Positions 1 through 8,330 of a stretch of 64,000 nucleotides of DNA are shown here, piece after piece; the stretch's first letter is position 1; every line of letters begins with the position of its first letter. The notes under the pieces are model-generated. The model saw only the letters and a list, made by a program, of their open reading frames with translations, searched no databases and had not been told where the DNA came from. The stretch comes from Prevotella sp. UBA4330 (GTDB taxonomy: Bacteria > Bacteroidota > Bacteroidia > Bacteroidales > Bacteroidaceae). The stretch lies in NCBI GenBank assembly GCA_002394385.1, contig DGTS01000008.1, positions 44,693-108,692 of the forward strand. Reading direction: 5' to 3'. The position numbers and the translations under genes are program-made.

Positions 1-1392
1 CCAGCGCAGGATGTCGTTAAGATTGGCAACGACCATGAGCAGGATGAGGATGCCGAAACCAATGTACTCGGCGTAGAGAAGGAACTTCTCCGACGGCTTG
101 CGCCCCGTAATCATCTCGTAGATGAGGAAGAGAACGTGGCCTCCGTCGAGTGCGGGGATGGGCAGGATGTTCATGAAGGCGAGGATGATTGACAGGAATG
201 CGGTCATCAGCCAGAACGAGTGCCAGTCCCATGTCGGCGGGAAGAGGCTTCCTATGGCACCGAAACCGCCGAGCGACTTGGCACCTTCTGCCGAGAAGAC
301 GTAGCGCAGGTCGCTGACATATCCTTTCAGAGTGTTCCATCCGTAGGCTATTCCTGCGGGGATGCTCTCAAAGAAACCGTACTTCACCTCGGTGGGTTTG
401 TAGTATGTTGCTATGCTTGTCTGTGTCACGCCGAGCAGGAGTTCTGGGGTGAGAACAACCTGAAGGGAGTCTGTTGCCTTGGTGGCTGCGTGCTCGATGA
501 CCACACTGGCGTTTCTCACCTTCATCGAGTCGGCTGGCGATTGTGCTGTCGCGAGCATGTCGTTGAGCACTCCGCGCTGGTAGTTGAACTCGTTCCATGA
601 GTCGATAGCCTTTCCGTTGATGGCAACGAGACGGTCGCCCTTCTTTATTCCAGCCTTCATGGCAGGAGAGTTGGGCAGCACGCTGTCTATCTCTGCAGGC
701 ACGAAGGGACGCGCAAAGACAGGTTCGTCCTTGAGCATCGTGAGCAGACTCATGTCGCCTGGCATCTTTATGTCAATCTTCTTGCTTGCAACAATCTTGC
801 CGGTAGAGTCGGTCTGGTTGCGAACCACCTGCACCGTCTGTGCGTCGGCGATGTGTCGATAGACGTCAACATTGAATTTTCCGAAGTCGTTGTTGTCATA
901 TCCCACGAGGATGTCATGGTCTTGAAATCCCAGTTTCTTTGCCTCGGTGTTGAATTTCCAACCCATCGAGAGGTCGCTTGTCTTGAAATAGGAGTCTCCC
1001 CAGGTGAAAAGCACCATAGAGTAGATGAACAGTGCGAGGAGGAAATTGACGAGAACGCCGCCTATCATGATGAGCAGTCGCTGCCATGCGGGCTTCGTTC
1101 GGAACTCCCACGGCTGTGCCGGTTGCTTCATTTGTTCGGTGTCGAAACTCTCGTCTATCATTCCCGATATTTTGCAATAGCCTCCCAGAGGGAGCCATCC
1201 GATGCCGTAGGTGGTGTCAGACTTCTTCGGCTTGAATTCAAAAAGATGGAACCAAGGGTCGAAGAAGAGGTAGAACTTCTCTACTCTTACGCCGAAGAGT
1301 TTTGAAAAAAAGAAGTGTCCTCCCTCGTGAAGGAGCACTAAGAGCGAGATTGCCAGCATGAACTGCAGCAGTCTGATTAAGAATTCTTCCAT
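1..1392 (-). CDS. rseP: RIP zinc metalloprotease RseP (site-2 protease), C-terminus cut by window edge
   Basis: Intramembrane metalloprotease that cleaves membrane-anchored substrates such as anti-sigma factors in the inner membrane. The frame is open for 464 codons from the ATG at 1392 to the window edge with no stop. The zinc motif HEGGH is at residues 22-26 in the first membrane segment. The second conserved motif, PALDGG, is near residues 413-418 (Asp about 416). PDZ-like sequence lies between, including the segment reading SPAMKAGIKKGDRLVAING. The protein is nearly complete, since family members end shortly after this point. It is the last visible gene of the tsaB-to-rseP minus-strand operon, 37 bases after dxr. 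Confidence 0.93.
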   Translation of the reverse strand, partial: MEEFLIRLLQFMLAISLLVLLHEGGHFFFSKLFGVRVEKFYLFFDPWFHLFEFKPKKSDTTYGIGWLPLGGYCKISGMIDESFDTEQMKQPAQPWEFRTKPAWQRLLIMIGGVLVNFLLALFIYSMVLFTWGDSYFKTSDLSMGWKFNTEAKKLGFQDHDILVGYDNNDFGKFNVDVYRHIADAQTVQVVRNQTDSTGKIVASKKIDIKMPGDMSLLTMLKDEPVFARPFVPAEIDSVLPNSPAMKAGIKKGDRLVAINGKAIDSWNEFNYQRGVLNDMLATAQSPADSMKVRNASVVIEHAATKATDSLQVVLTPELLLGVTQTSIATYYKPTEVKYGFFESIPAGIAYGWNTLKGYVSDLRYVFSAEGAKSLGGFGAIGSLFPPTWDWHSFWLMTAFLSIILAFMNILPIPALDGGHVLFLIYEMITGRKPSEKFLLYAEYIGFGILILLMVVANLNDILRW

Positions 1393-1429
1393 TAAAATTA
1401 CACGTTTTTATTAGTTGTAAATTATCCTT

Positions 1430-2584
1430 TTATCCGTTAATTAGTTCCCTTGCTATTGCCCTTGCCTCGCGATCGGTCTCGATGTAAACATCGTAGTCGG
1501 GGCTGGCACTGAACGTGGCGCGCTGCATGGTGCGCTCTATGGTCTCTGCTATCTGTGGGAACGAGCATCGGTCTTCGAGGAACGCACGGTTCACTATCTC
1601 GTTGGCGGCGTTCACGATACATGGCATGTTGCCTCCGCGATGTATCGCCTCGAATGCGAGTGCGAGGCAGCGGAACTTCTCAAGGTCGGGCTCGAAGAAC
1701 TCCAGCGGGTGCTTGAAGAGGTCGAGACGGTCGCCGGTGAGCGTGAGACGGTCGGGGAACGAGAAGGCGTATTGTATCGGCAGGCGCATGTCGGGGACAC
1801 CCAGTTGCGCCTTCACAGCACCGTCGCAGAACTGCACTGCACTGTGAACAATCGACTGTGGGTGGACAAGCACCTGTATCTGACTGGCTTCCACGCCGAA
1901 GAGCCATTTCGCCTCTATCACCTCGAAGCCCTTGTTCATCATTGTGGCAGAGTCTATTGTTATCTTCGCTCCCATGTCCCAAGTGGGGTGTTTCAGCGCA
2001 TCCGCCTTGGTGACGTGCGCTATCTGCTCCCTTGTCATCAGTCGGAACGGTCCTCCCGAGGCAGTGAGCAGTATCTTGTCGATGGGGTTGTCGCCCTCGC
2101 CCACAATGCTTTGGAATATGGCGGAGTGCTCGCTATCGACGGGAAGTATCGGCGCATGGTTCTCCATCGCCAACTGCGTGATGAGTTCTCCAGCCACCAC
2201 CAGGGTCTCCTTGTTGGCAAGGCATATCTTCTTCTTTGCCTTGATGGCATGGATAGTGGGCGAAAGACCGGCAAAGCCCACCATCGCCGTGAGCACCATG
2301 TCGATGGGGTCGGCCTCCACAATCTCGTCAATGGCACGTGCTCCGGCATACACCTTCACCTCGGGAACATCGCTGAGCAATGCCTTCAGTTCGTCGTAGC
2401 GCGACTCGTTGGCAATGACCACTGCTGCCGGACGGAACTTTCGTGCCTGCTCGGCCAGTTCGTTGACGCGGTTGTTTGCCGTGAGGCAATACACCTCATA
2501 CAGGTCGCTGTGCTCCTCGATTACCTCCAGAGCCTGCGTCCCGATGCTTCCTGTTGAGCCTAATATGGCTATTTGCTTCTTCAT
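1430..2584 (-). CDS. dxr: 1-deoxy-D-xylulose 5-phosphate reductoisomerase
   Basis: Converts 1-deoxy-D-xylulose 5-phosphate to 2-C-methyl-D-erythritol 4-phosphate with NADPH, the committed step of the MEP isoprenoid pathway, in the cytoplasm. The 384-aa length is normal. The N-terminal NADPH loop GSTGSIG is at residues 9-15, LANKET at about 122-127, and the metal-binding DSE at 150-152 matches the E. coli numbering. Later come the ASGGPFR and HPQSIVHS motifs. It starts 17 bases after rimM. The window also carries ispF and ispD, so three MEP genes lie here at separate sites. Confidence 0.97.
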   Translation of the reverse strand: MKKQIAILGSTGSIGTQALEVIEEHSDLYEVYCLTANNRVNELAEQARKFRPAAVVIANESRYDELKALLSDVPEVKVYAGARAIDEIVEADPIDMVLTAMVGFAGLSPTIHAIKAKKKICLANKETLVVAGELITQLAMENHAPILPVDSEHSAIFQSIVGEGDNPIDKILLTASGGPFRLMTREQIAHVTKADALKHPTWDMGAKITIDSATMMNKGFEVIEAKWLFGVEASQIQVLVHPQSIVHSAVQFCDGAVKAQLGVPDMRLPIQYAFSFPDRLTLTGDRLDLFKHPLEFFEPDLEKFRCLALAFEAIHRGGNMPCIVNAANEIVNRAFLEDRCSFPQIAETIERTMQRATFSASPDYDVYIETDREARAIARELING

Positions 2585-2601
2585 GATTGTTGTTTTCTTT
2601 G

Positions 2602-3123
2602 TCAGATGTCGAGAAGCCCTTCGGGCAACTCCATCTCTATGGTTTGCTTTTCGGCATCGATATGTCTTATCAGTTCTGGCGATGCGGGTATCAGCAGTTC
2701 GCCGCCCTTCTCGGTTTTCACCTCGAAGAGAATGTTCTGTGTGCTGTCGTCGATGCCGCAGATGGTTCCTACCACCTTATTATATATATTGTCTATCAGA
2801 CAGAATCCGTTGAGTTCGTTCAGCGAGAAGTCACCGTCGGTGCTGTCGGAAAGTTGTCGCGGGAAGAATACTTCGCAGTTGGTGAGTTCGCGAGCCTGCT
2901 CCTGGGTGTCGATGTCGCAGAACTTCACCAGTGCCGTCTCGTCGGTGCGGAAACGGTACTCCTCAAAGAAGAAAGGTACTAGGATGCCGTCGAGCAGCAG
3001 TACCACATATTCAGCATCGACGCGGTCGAACACATCGTCGCTGAACATCATGGTCACTTCGCCCTTCACTCCGTGCGGCTTGCCTATCTTTCCTATGCGA
3101 TAAACGTCCTCTTCTCTTATCAT
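2602..3123 (-). CDS. rimM: 16S rRNA processing protein RimM
   Basis: Assembly factor that binds ribosomal protein S19 and helps mature the head of the 30S subunit. The protein has 173 aa, the usual size. The N-terminal RimM barrel starts with YRIGKIGKPHGVKGEV. A PRC-barrel-like C-terminal part contains LNGFCLID and the ending LLIPASPELI..ID. It lies between murA and dxr in the Bacteroidetes operon. The gap to murA is filled by an array of ACTTGTCAACTTGT-type repeats. Confidence 0.94.
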   Translation of the reverse strand: MIREEDVYRIGKIGKPHGVKGEVTMMFSDDVFDRVDAEYVVLLLDGILVPFFFEEYRFRTDETALVKFCDIDTQEQARELTNCEVFFPRQLSDSTDGDFSLNELNGFCLIDNIYNKVVGTICGIDDSTQNILFEVKTEKGGELLIPASPELIRHIDAEKQTIEMELPEGLLDI

Positions 3124-3140
3124 TGTTTTCGTTGACTAAT

Positions 3141-3216
3141 TACTTGTCAACTTGTCAACTTGTTTACTTGTCAACTTGTTTACTTGACAACTTGTTTACT
3201 TGACAACTTGTCAACT
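3141..3216. repeat. Array of ACTTGTCAACTTGTTT-type short repeats
   Basis: The rimM-murA gap consists almost wholly of reiterated ACTTGTCAACTTGT and ACTTGTTTACTTGACA words. The murA stop codon (TGA on the minus strand, 3211-3213) lies inside the array. The same word family recurs near 57430-57552 and 62213-62298. Confidence 0.85.
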
Positions 3217-4557
3217 CTCCACACGTGTTATTCGTGCGCCGAGAGCATTGAGTCGTCTCTCAATGTTCTCATATCCGCGGTCTATCTGCCCTATGTTGTC
3301 AATGCGGCTGGTGCCGTTTGCGGTGAGTGCCGCTATGAGCAGTGCTATACCAGCACGTATGTCGGGACTCGTCATACGTCCTGCACGCAGGCGTTTCTGA
3401 TGGTCGTGACCCACGACCACAGCCCTGTGGGGGTCGCAGAGTATTATCTGTGCACCCATGTCAATGAGTTTGTCAACGAAGAACAGGCGGCTCTCGAACA
3501 TCTTCTGATGGATGAGTACTGAGCCGCGTGCCTGTGTTGCCACGACGAGAAGCACCGAGATGAGGTCAGGAGTCAATCCTGGCCACGGCGCGTCGGCAAG
3601 AGTCATTATCGAGCCGTCGATGAACGAATCGACAACATAATGCGGCTGACGTGGAATGAAAAGGTCGTCGCCTTCGGCGATAATCTCCACTCCCAATCGG
3701 CGGAAGGCATCGGGGATGATGCCAAGGTTGCGCAGCGACACGTCCTTGATGCGTATGCCGTCGCCAATCATCGCCGCCATGCCGATGAACGAGCCCACCT
3801 CAATCATGTCGGGCAGTATCTTGTGCTCTGCACCGCCAAGCGATGCCACACCATCAATGGTGAGCAGATTGCTGCCAATGCCCGAGATGTGTGCCCCCAT
3901 CTTGTTCAGCATGGTGCACAGTTGCTGTATGTACGGTTCGCAAGCGGCGTTATATATCGTCGTTGTGCCCTCGGCGAGCACGGCAGCCATGATGATGTTT
4001 GCCGTTCCCGTCACGCTGGCCTCGTCAAGCAGCATATATGTGCCCTTGAGAGAGTTGCTGCGTTGCTTGTCGCCAGCATTCTCCTCGGGCAGTGCCTGTA
4101 TCTCATAAACGTTGCGATTGTCGTTGAACTCGAAGCGCGCGCCAAGGTTCTTGAATCCCAGGAAGTGGGTGTCCAGACGGCGGCGTCCTATCTTGTCGCC
4201 GCCAGGTTCTGCCACCACCGCCTTGCCGAAACGAGCCAGCAGCGGACCAATCATGAGCACCGAGCCGCGCAGGGCAGAGCACTTGCGCACGAAAACATCG
4301 CTGCCAAGATAGTCGAGATTGAGGTTTGCCGAGCAGAACACATAGTCGCCCTCGCCCAGTTTCTCTACCTCCACGCCCATGTCGCGCAGCAGTTGTATGA
4401 GGTTGTTGACATCAAGGATGTCGGGAACATTGCATATCCTCACCTTCTCTGCCGTGAGCAGCGATGCGCAAATCACCTGCAGAGCCTCGTTCTTCGCTCC
4501 CTGCGGCACGATGGTGCCGCTAAGCATGTGACCACCTTCGATAATGAATGATTGCAT
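3211..4557 (-). CDS. murA: UDP-N-acetylglucosamine 1-carboxyvinyltransferase MurA
   Basis: Transfers enolpyruvate from PEP to UDP-GlcNAc, the first committed step of peptidoglycan synthesis, in the cytoplasm. The 448-aa protein has the substrate residues K22 and N23 in the GAKNEAL motif and a full two-domain EPSP-synthase-like body. At the active-site loop the sequence is PGGDKIGRR, with Asp121 where E. coli MurA has the fosfomycin-alkylated Cys115. Asp at this site is known in other bacteria and gives an active, fosfomycin-insensitive enzyme, so the gene is intact. The end reads RGYENIERRLNALGA. It is followed 15 bases upstream on the strand by the DUF4290 gene. Confidence 0.96.
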   Translation of the reverse strand: MQSFIIEGGHMLSGTIVPQGAKNEALQVICASLLTAEKVRICNVPDILDVNNLIQLLRDMGVEVEKLGEGDYVFCSANLNLDYLGSDVFVRKCSALRGSVLMIGPLLARFGKAVVAEPGGDKIGRRRLDTHFLGFKNLGARFEFNDNRNVYEIQALPEENAGDKQRSNSLKGTYMLLDEASVTGTANIIMAAVLAEGTTTIYNAACEPYIQQLCTMLNKMGAHISGIGSNLLTIDGVASLGGAEHKILPDMIEVGSFIGMAAMIGDGIRIKDVSLRNLGIIPDAFRRLGVEIIAEGDDLFIPRQPHYVVDSFIDGSIMTLADAPWPGLTPDLISVLLVVATQARGSVLIHQKMFESRLFFVDKLIDMGAQIILCDPHRAVVVGHDHQKRLRAGRMTSPDIRAGIALLIAALTANGTSRIDNIGQIDRGYENIERRLNALGARITRVES

Positions 4558-4572
4558 ATCAGATGGGTTTGG

Positions 4573-5184
4573 TTATTTTCTTTTTCTTTTCTTTGACTGC
4601 TGAGGTTGCACTGGCTGCTTCTGCTGATACTGTGTGTCGAACTTGAACGTGGCAAGGTCGAGTTGTATCACGCCGTCGGTGAACCGCGCCAGGTCGCTTG
4701 CTATCTTCTCGTCGTCGTTGGAGCCATGACCCCATTGCGACAGATTGTGCTTCATCTGGTTGGCTGTGAGACGTGTCAGTTGGTCGCGCTCCTTGCCTGC
4801 AGGCATAGTCTTCAGTTTCTCGAAGAGTTCGAACATCATCTTGCCGTAGTGCCTTACAGGAATCTTCTGCATGGGATACTCCATCGGTTCGGGCTTGGTG
4901 GCAATCTTGAGTGCCCCCGACACATCGTAAGGATAGTCGATGTCGAGTTTGAAACCGCTCATTATGGCGAGATGATCCCACAGTTTGCGCTCGTGGTCGA
5001 TGCTCTCCTTGTTCTTCGGAACCATCTGTCCCATCACCTTGATGATGGTGTTGGCACAGCGCTGACGCTCCTGTTTCGACTCCAGAGTCATGGCATAGTC
5101 AACCATGTTCTGCACTTCCCGACCATACTCGGGCATCACCAGTTTCTCGCGTTGGGTGTTGTAGTCAAGTCCTTCAATATTCAT
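4573..5184 (-). CDS. DUF4290 domain-containing protein
   Basis: A 203-aa protein of unknown function restricted to Bacteroidetes. The N-terminus (LDYNTQREKLVMPEYGR, then MVDYAM and a conserved ERQRCANTII) is the hallmark of the DUF4290 family. There is no signal peptide or membrane segment, so it is probably cytoplasmic. The C-terminus is Gln/Lys-rich and low in complexity, ending KKRKRK. It sits between tsaB and murA on the same strand, the usual Bacteroidetes place for this family, which links it by context to envelope or ribosome housekeeping without showing a function. Confidence 0.88.
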   Translation of the reverse strand: MNIEGLDYNTQREKLVMPEYGREVQNMVDYAMTLESKQERQRCANTIIKVMGQMVPKNKESIDHERKLWDHLAIMSGFKLDIDYPYDVSGALKIATKPEPMEYPMQKIPVRHYGKMMFELFEKLKTMPAGKERDQLTRLTANQMKHNLSQWGHGSNDDEKIASDLARFTDGVIQLDLATFKFDTQYQQKQPVQPQQSKKRKRK

Positions 5185-5215
5185 ATTTCGTCACAATTAT
5201 TATTTTCCTATCAGT

Positions 5216-5264
5216 TCCTATCCCACCTCTCTCCCCCTCGGGGGAGTCGGAGAGGGGTTTCTTT
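5216..5264. repeat. GC-rich palindromic repeat, CCCTCGGGGGAG subtype
   Basis: The tsaB-DUF4290 gap contains CCCACCTCTC then TCCCCCTCGGGGGA and a mirrored GAGAGGGG arm. This is a variant of the palindromes seen at 35254, 40077 and 40610-40745. Read on the minus strand it follows the tsaB stop and could form a hairpin in the mRNA. Confidence 0.7.
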
Positions 5265-5266
5265 CC

Positions 5267-5956
5267 TTAAATAAGTTTCTTCGGCATCTTCGCCACAAAG
5301 TCTTTCAGATAGAACGGGACGAAGTAGGCCACGTCCTCATATTCCTTCTGCACCCACTTTCTCTCGGCCAGCGGGAACATATACTTTGCCAACGGCTCAA
5401 TACCTTCTATCAGGTGGGCATTGGGATGATTTATCGTCTCCATGCATTTCGCCGCCCCGTTGCCAAAGAAGTAAACAGGGTGGTTGTCGAGAAATTCGCG
5501 ATAAGTATCGCCGTCAACAACATCGGCGCGGGTCTCGCGCAGAGGCTTCAGGGCACGGTCGTAGATGGCAGAATACACCTCCATGCGCCGAGCGTCTATC
5601 ATAGGGCAGAGCAGGGCGTCCTTCTCAATCTCGTGGTTCAGCAACACAGGCACTGCCATCACCTCCAGAGTAGGCACCGCCAGCAAAGGCACATCCCTGC
5701 CATAGCAGATACCCTTAGCCATAGAAACACCGATGCGCAAGCCAGTGTAAGAACCGGGACCCTGACTCACTGCCACAGCACCAAGTGGAATGGCGTGGTT
5801 GTCAGTGAACGACAACGCCTCGTCAACGAAAACACCCAGGCTCACGGCATGGTTCGGACCGCTATGATCCTCCTCCTTGAAGATGCACTGACCGTTCTCG
5901 CTCATCGCTACAGAACATACATCGGTGCTCGTCTCTATGCTTAAAATACACGACAT
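5267..5956 (-). CDS. tsaB: tRNA threonylcarbamoyladenosine biosynthesis protein TsaB
   Basis: Partner of TsaD and TsaE in making the N6-threonylcarbamoyl modification of adenosine 37 in ANN-decoding tRNAs. The 229-aa protein has the ASKHA-fold start ILSIETS at residues 4-10 and the conserved GPGSYTGLRIG near residues 66-76. This is normal TsaB length and lacks the longer TsaD metal-binding motifs. It is the first gene of the minus-strand operon. A TAATTTTG -7 box on the minus strand at 5984-5991 supports a promoter just upstream, back to back with yicC. Confidence 0.93.
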   Translation of the reverse strand: MSCILSIETSTDVCSVAMSENGQCIFKEEDHSGPNHAVSLGVFVDEALSFTDNHAIPLGAVAVSQGPGSYTGLRIGVSMAKGICYGRDVPLLAVPTLEVMAVPVLLNHEIEKDALLCPMIDARRMEVYSAIYDRALKPLRETRADVVDGDTYREFLDNHPVYFFGNGAAKCMETINHPNAHLIEGIEPLAKYMFPLAERKWVQKEYEDVAYFVPFYLKDFVAKMPKKLI

Positions 5957-5983
5957 AAATCAATGATAGTCTTAATAATTTTG

Positions 5984-6021
5984 CAAAATTACGCATTTTT
6001 CCAGAAAAAATAGTACTTTTG
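5984..6021. promoter_or_regulatory. Divergent Bacteroidetes promoters for tsaB (-) and yicC (+)
   Basis: A TAATTTTG box on the minus strand (5991 to 5984) faces tsaB, and a TACTTTTG box on the plus strand (6014-6021) lies 25 bases before the yicC ATG. Both fit the TAnnTTTG consensus of Bacteroidetes sigma-ABfr promoters. Confidence 0.6.
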
Positions 6022-6046
6022 CAAAAAATTAACGCGAAAGATACTT

Positions 6047-6925
6047 ATGATACAGTCAATGACAGGTTACGGCAAAGCCGTTGTCACCTATAAGGAGAAG
6101 AAAATAAACGTAGAGATTAAGTCGCTCAACTCAAAGGCTCTCGACCTCTCTACACGCATCGCGCCGCTCTATCGCGAGAAGGAGATGGAGATGCGACAGA
6201 TGGTATCAACAGCCCTCGTCAGAGGAAAAGTTGACCTCAATGTGTGGATTGAGAAAGACGCTGGGGCTGATGCCACGCCCATCAACAGCGCCCTCGTCGA
6301 GAACTATTACAGGCAGATAAAGGATATTGCAGAGAAAGTGGGATTCGAGGTGGCACCCGATATGCTGCTGCCTACACTCATGCGAATGCCCGACGTGCTC
6401 ACCAAGACCGAGGTGGAAACACTTGCCGACGAGGAATGGGCAGCCGTGAAGCAGGCACTCATACAGGCCATCGAGGCTATTACTGAGTTCCGACGTCAGG
6501 AGGGAGCGGCATTGCAGAAAAAGTTCACCGAGAAAATTGACAACATCGCGGCACTCCTGGCAAGCATCGAGCCTTACGAGAAGTCTCGGGTAGAGAAGAT
6601 ACGTCAGCGCATCGTTGACGGACTGAGCACCATCCCCGAAGTGGAGTACGACAAAAACCGGCTAGAGCAGGAACTCATCTATTACATCGAGAAACTCGAC
6701 ATCAGCGAGGAGAAACAGCGACTCGCCAACCATCTGCGCTACTTCCGCGAGACAATGGAGCAAGACGACTGCCAGGGAAAGAAACTCGGATTCATCGCAC
6801 AGGAAATGGGACGAGAGATAAACACCACTGGCTCGAAAAGCAACCTCGCCGAGATGCAGAACATCGTCGTCAAAATGAAAGACGAACTTGAGCAGATTAA
6901 AGAGCAAGTGCTGAACGCTTTGTAA
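6047..6925 (+). CDS. yicC: YicC family endoribonuclease
   Basis: YicC proteins are endoribonucleases linked to RNA turnover and stationary-phase survival. The 292-aa protein starts with the diagnostic SMTGYGKA and EIKSLNSKALD segments (N-terminal YicC domain). It ends with the DUF1732 domain containing KLGFIAQEMGREINTTGSK. In Bacteroidetes this gene usually leads directly into gmk and nadD. Here about 5 kb of secreted-protein genes separates it from gmk. A perfect 20-base inverted repeat begins right after its stop. Confidence 0.94.
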   Translation: MIQSMTGYGKAVVTYKEKKINVEIKSLNSKALDLSTRIAPLYREKEMEMRQMVSTALVRGKVDLNVWIEKDAGADATPINSALVENYYRQIKDIAEKVGFEVAPDMLLPTLMRMPDVLTKTEVETLADEEWAAVKQALIQAIEAITEFRRQEGAALQKKFTEKIDNIAALLASIEPYEKSRVEKIRQRIVDGLSTIPEVEYDKNRLEQELIYYIEKLDISEEKQRLANHLRYFRETMEQDDCQGKKLGFIAQEMGREINTTGSKSNLAEMQNIVVKMKDELEQIKEQVLNAL

Positions 6926-7001
6926 GGTTGAAGGTTGAGGGTTGAAGGTTAGGCGACATTAGTATTCTTAGCAAACTTCGCTCAACCCTCAACCTTCAAC
7001 C
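6926..7001. terminator. Perfect 20-bp inverted repeat between convergent genes
   Basis: The 20 bases at 6926-6945 (GGTTGAAGGTTGAGGGTTGA) are exactly the reverse complement of 6982-7001. They begin immediately after the yicC stop and end 6 bases before the stop of the opposing gene. A 36-base loop separates the arms. The structure could stop transcription from both sides. It is built from reiterated GGTTGA words, like other stop-adjacent repeats in this window. Confidence 0.65.
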
Positions 7002-7007
7002 ATCTTC

Positions 7008-8150
7008 TCAGCGCTCAACATCCAAGATTACTTTCCATGCCGAACGCTCACCCTCGGCACCAGGTATGAGTTTCATCTTACCGTTTGTCCATAAAGCACC
7101 AGAGAAGATATGGTCGCCAGCAGCATAAACGTTGCCATTATAAACGGCAATAGACGTGATGCGCCCCATCTCATTCATTTTGTCAATAGTCATAGGCTTG
7201 CCGTTTTTCCATATACGCGGCATATTTATAACGGTGTTGTTTTCACCCGTAAGCTTGTCTGCGGTTCCCCCCACATATACATCGTTGCCGTCAATGACGA
7301 TGCATTCTGCCATCGGGATGTTGTTATTCTTCACAAGAACAGTCTCCATCTTGCCGTTTTTCCATAATGTGAGACTGTTGTCGTCTGTATCTTTGTTCTC
7401 GCGAGACACCATAGTGGTGTAAACGTCATTGCCGGAAACGCCAATGGCGGTGAAACCAAACATCGTGATGCCGCCGTCGGGAGCGGGATAGGTGGTCAGT
7501 TTCCCGTTCTTCCATACCGCACCAACACCCTGCCATATGTCGTCACCATAAATTCTGCCGCATGCATACACATCATTTCCTGACACAGCGATGTCTTCCA
7601 ACGAGCAGTTGGTGTATTCTCCCATTTCCATTGAGGTCATGTTGCCGTCCTCATCCCATATAGCGGGATATTTCTCAATGCCTTGATCATTGCCCAAATT
7701 TTCCAGGCAGCCTACCACTTTCACCTGTTCTCCGACGCAACAGAGTTTCATGTCTTCTGCCAATTCACTATCCTGAAGTCTGGTGAATTTACCTTTGTTA
7801 TAGATAAAAGGCATAAGAAAGAAATTTTCTTTTTTCTTTGCATATCCCCAGTACACACGTTCCCCGTTTACAATAATCATGTCCTGAGCATCGAAATCGT
7901 CGTATCCTTCGGGTATTCCTATCTCATCTGTGATAATCGTTGACTTTCCGTCCTTCCAGTAAACCGAGTTCGCCTTGCCGTCGGGATATTCCTCAAAGTT
8001 GACGTTGTCGCTCATATCTCTCTCATAACCAAGGATATAAACGCCACTTACTTTTTTGATGTTGCCATCGTTGCTCGTGTTGGCAAACACCTCTCCCTGA
8101 TTGCCTATGTTGCAAGCAATAACCAATAAAGCAATAAGATACTTTTTCAT
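7008..8150 (-). CDS. Secreted WKNG-repeat protein, probable beta-propeller
   Basis: Function not recognised. The 380-aa protein begins with a Sec signal peptide (residues about 1-23, ending VFA). It then carries about six repeats roughly 50-60 residues apart with the pattern GNDVY..G followed by W.NGK or WKDGK (for example AVWKNGKLTTY, TLWKNGKME, RIWKNGKPM, ALWTNGKMK). Regular repeats of this kind usually fold as a beta-propeller. A minus-strand TATCTTTG box at 8177-8184 lies about 27 bases before the ATG. It belongs to the block of secreted proteins that interrupts yicC-gmk. Confidence 0.75.
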   Translation of the reverse strand: MKKYLIALLVIACNIGNQGEVFANTSNDGNIKKVSGVYILGYERDMSDNVNFEEYPDGKANSVYWKDGKSTIITDEIGIPEGYDDFDAQDMIIVNGERVYWGYAKKKENFFLMPFIYNKGKFTRLQDSELAEDMKLCCVGEQVKVVGCLENLGNDQGIEKYPAIWDEDGNMTSMEMGEYTNCSLEDIAVSGNDVYACGRIYGDDIWQGVGAVWKNGKLTTYPAPDGGITMFGFTAIGVSGNDVYTTMVSRENKDTDDNSLTLWKNGKMETVLVKNNNIPMAECIVIDGNDVYVGGTADKLTGENNTVINMPRIWKNGKPMTIDKMNEMGRITSIAVYNGNVYAAGDHIFSGALWTNGKMKLIPGAEGERSAWKVILDVER

Positions 8151-8330
8151 ATGTTTTTGTTTTTAGGTTTCAGTGGCAAAGATAGAAAAAAGAATTGAAA
8201 AACCTATAAAACATAAAACTTTTTTTCTCTGTGGTGTTTTCATGAGAATTAGTGCAGAACATGAAGCAGTCAGCCCCGTTGCTTAGCGGAGCCGACTGCA
8301 TATAATGGTAGAATGGCGTTCTTCAACTTT

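Noticed and set aside
1640..2557. Long plus-strand ORF opposite dxr
   Set aside because: It mirrors dxr codons and its translation is rich in His/Arg/Cys with no family motif; dxr on the other strand is certain.
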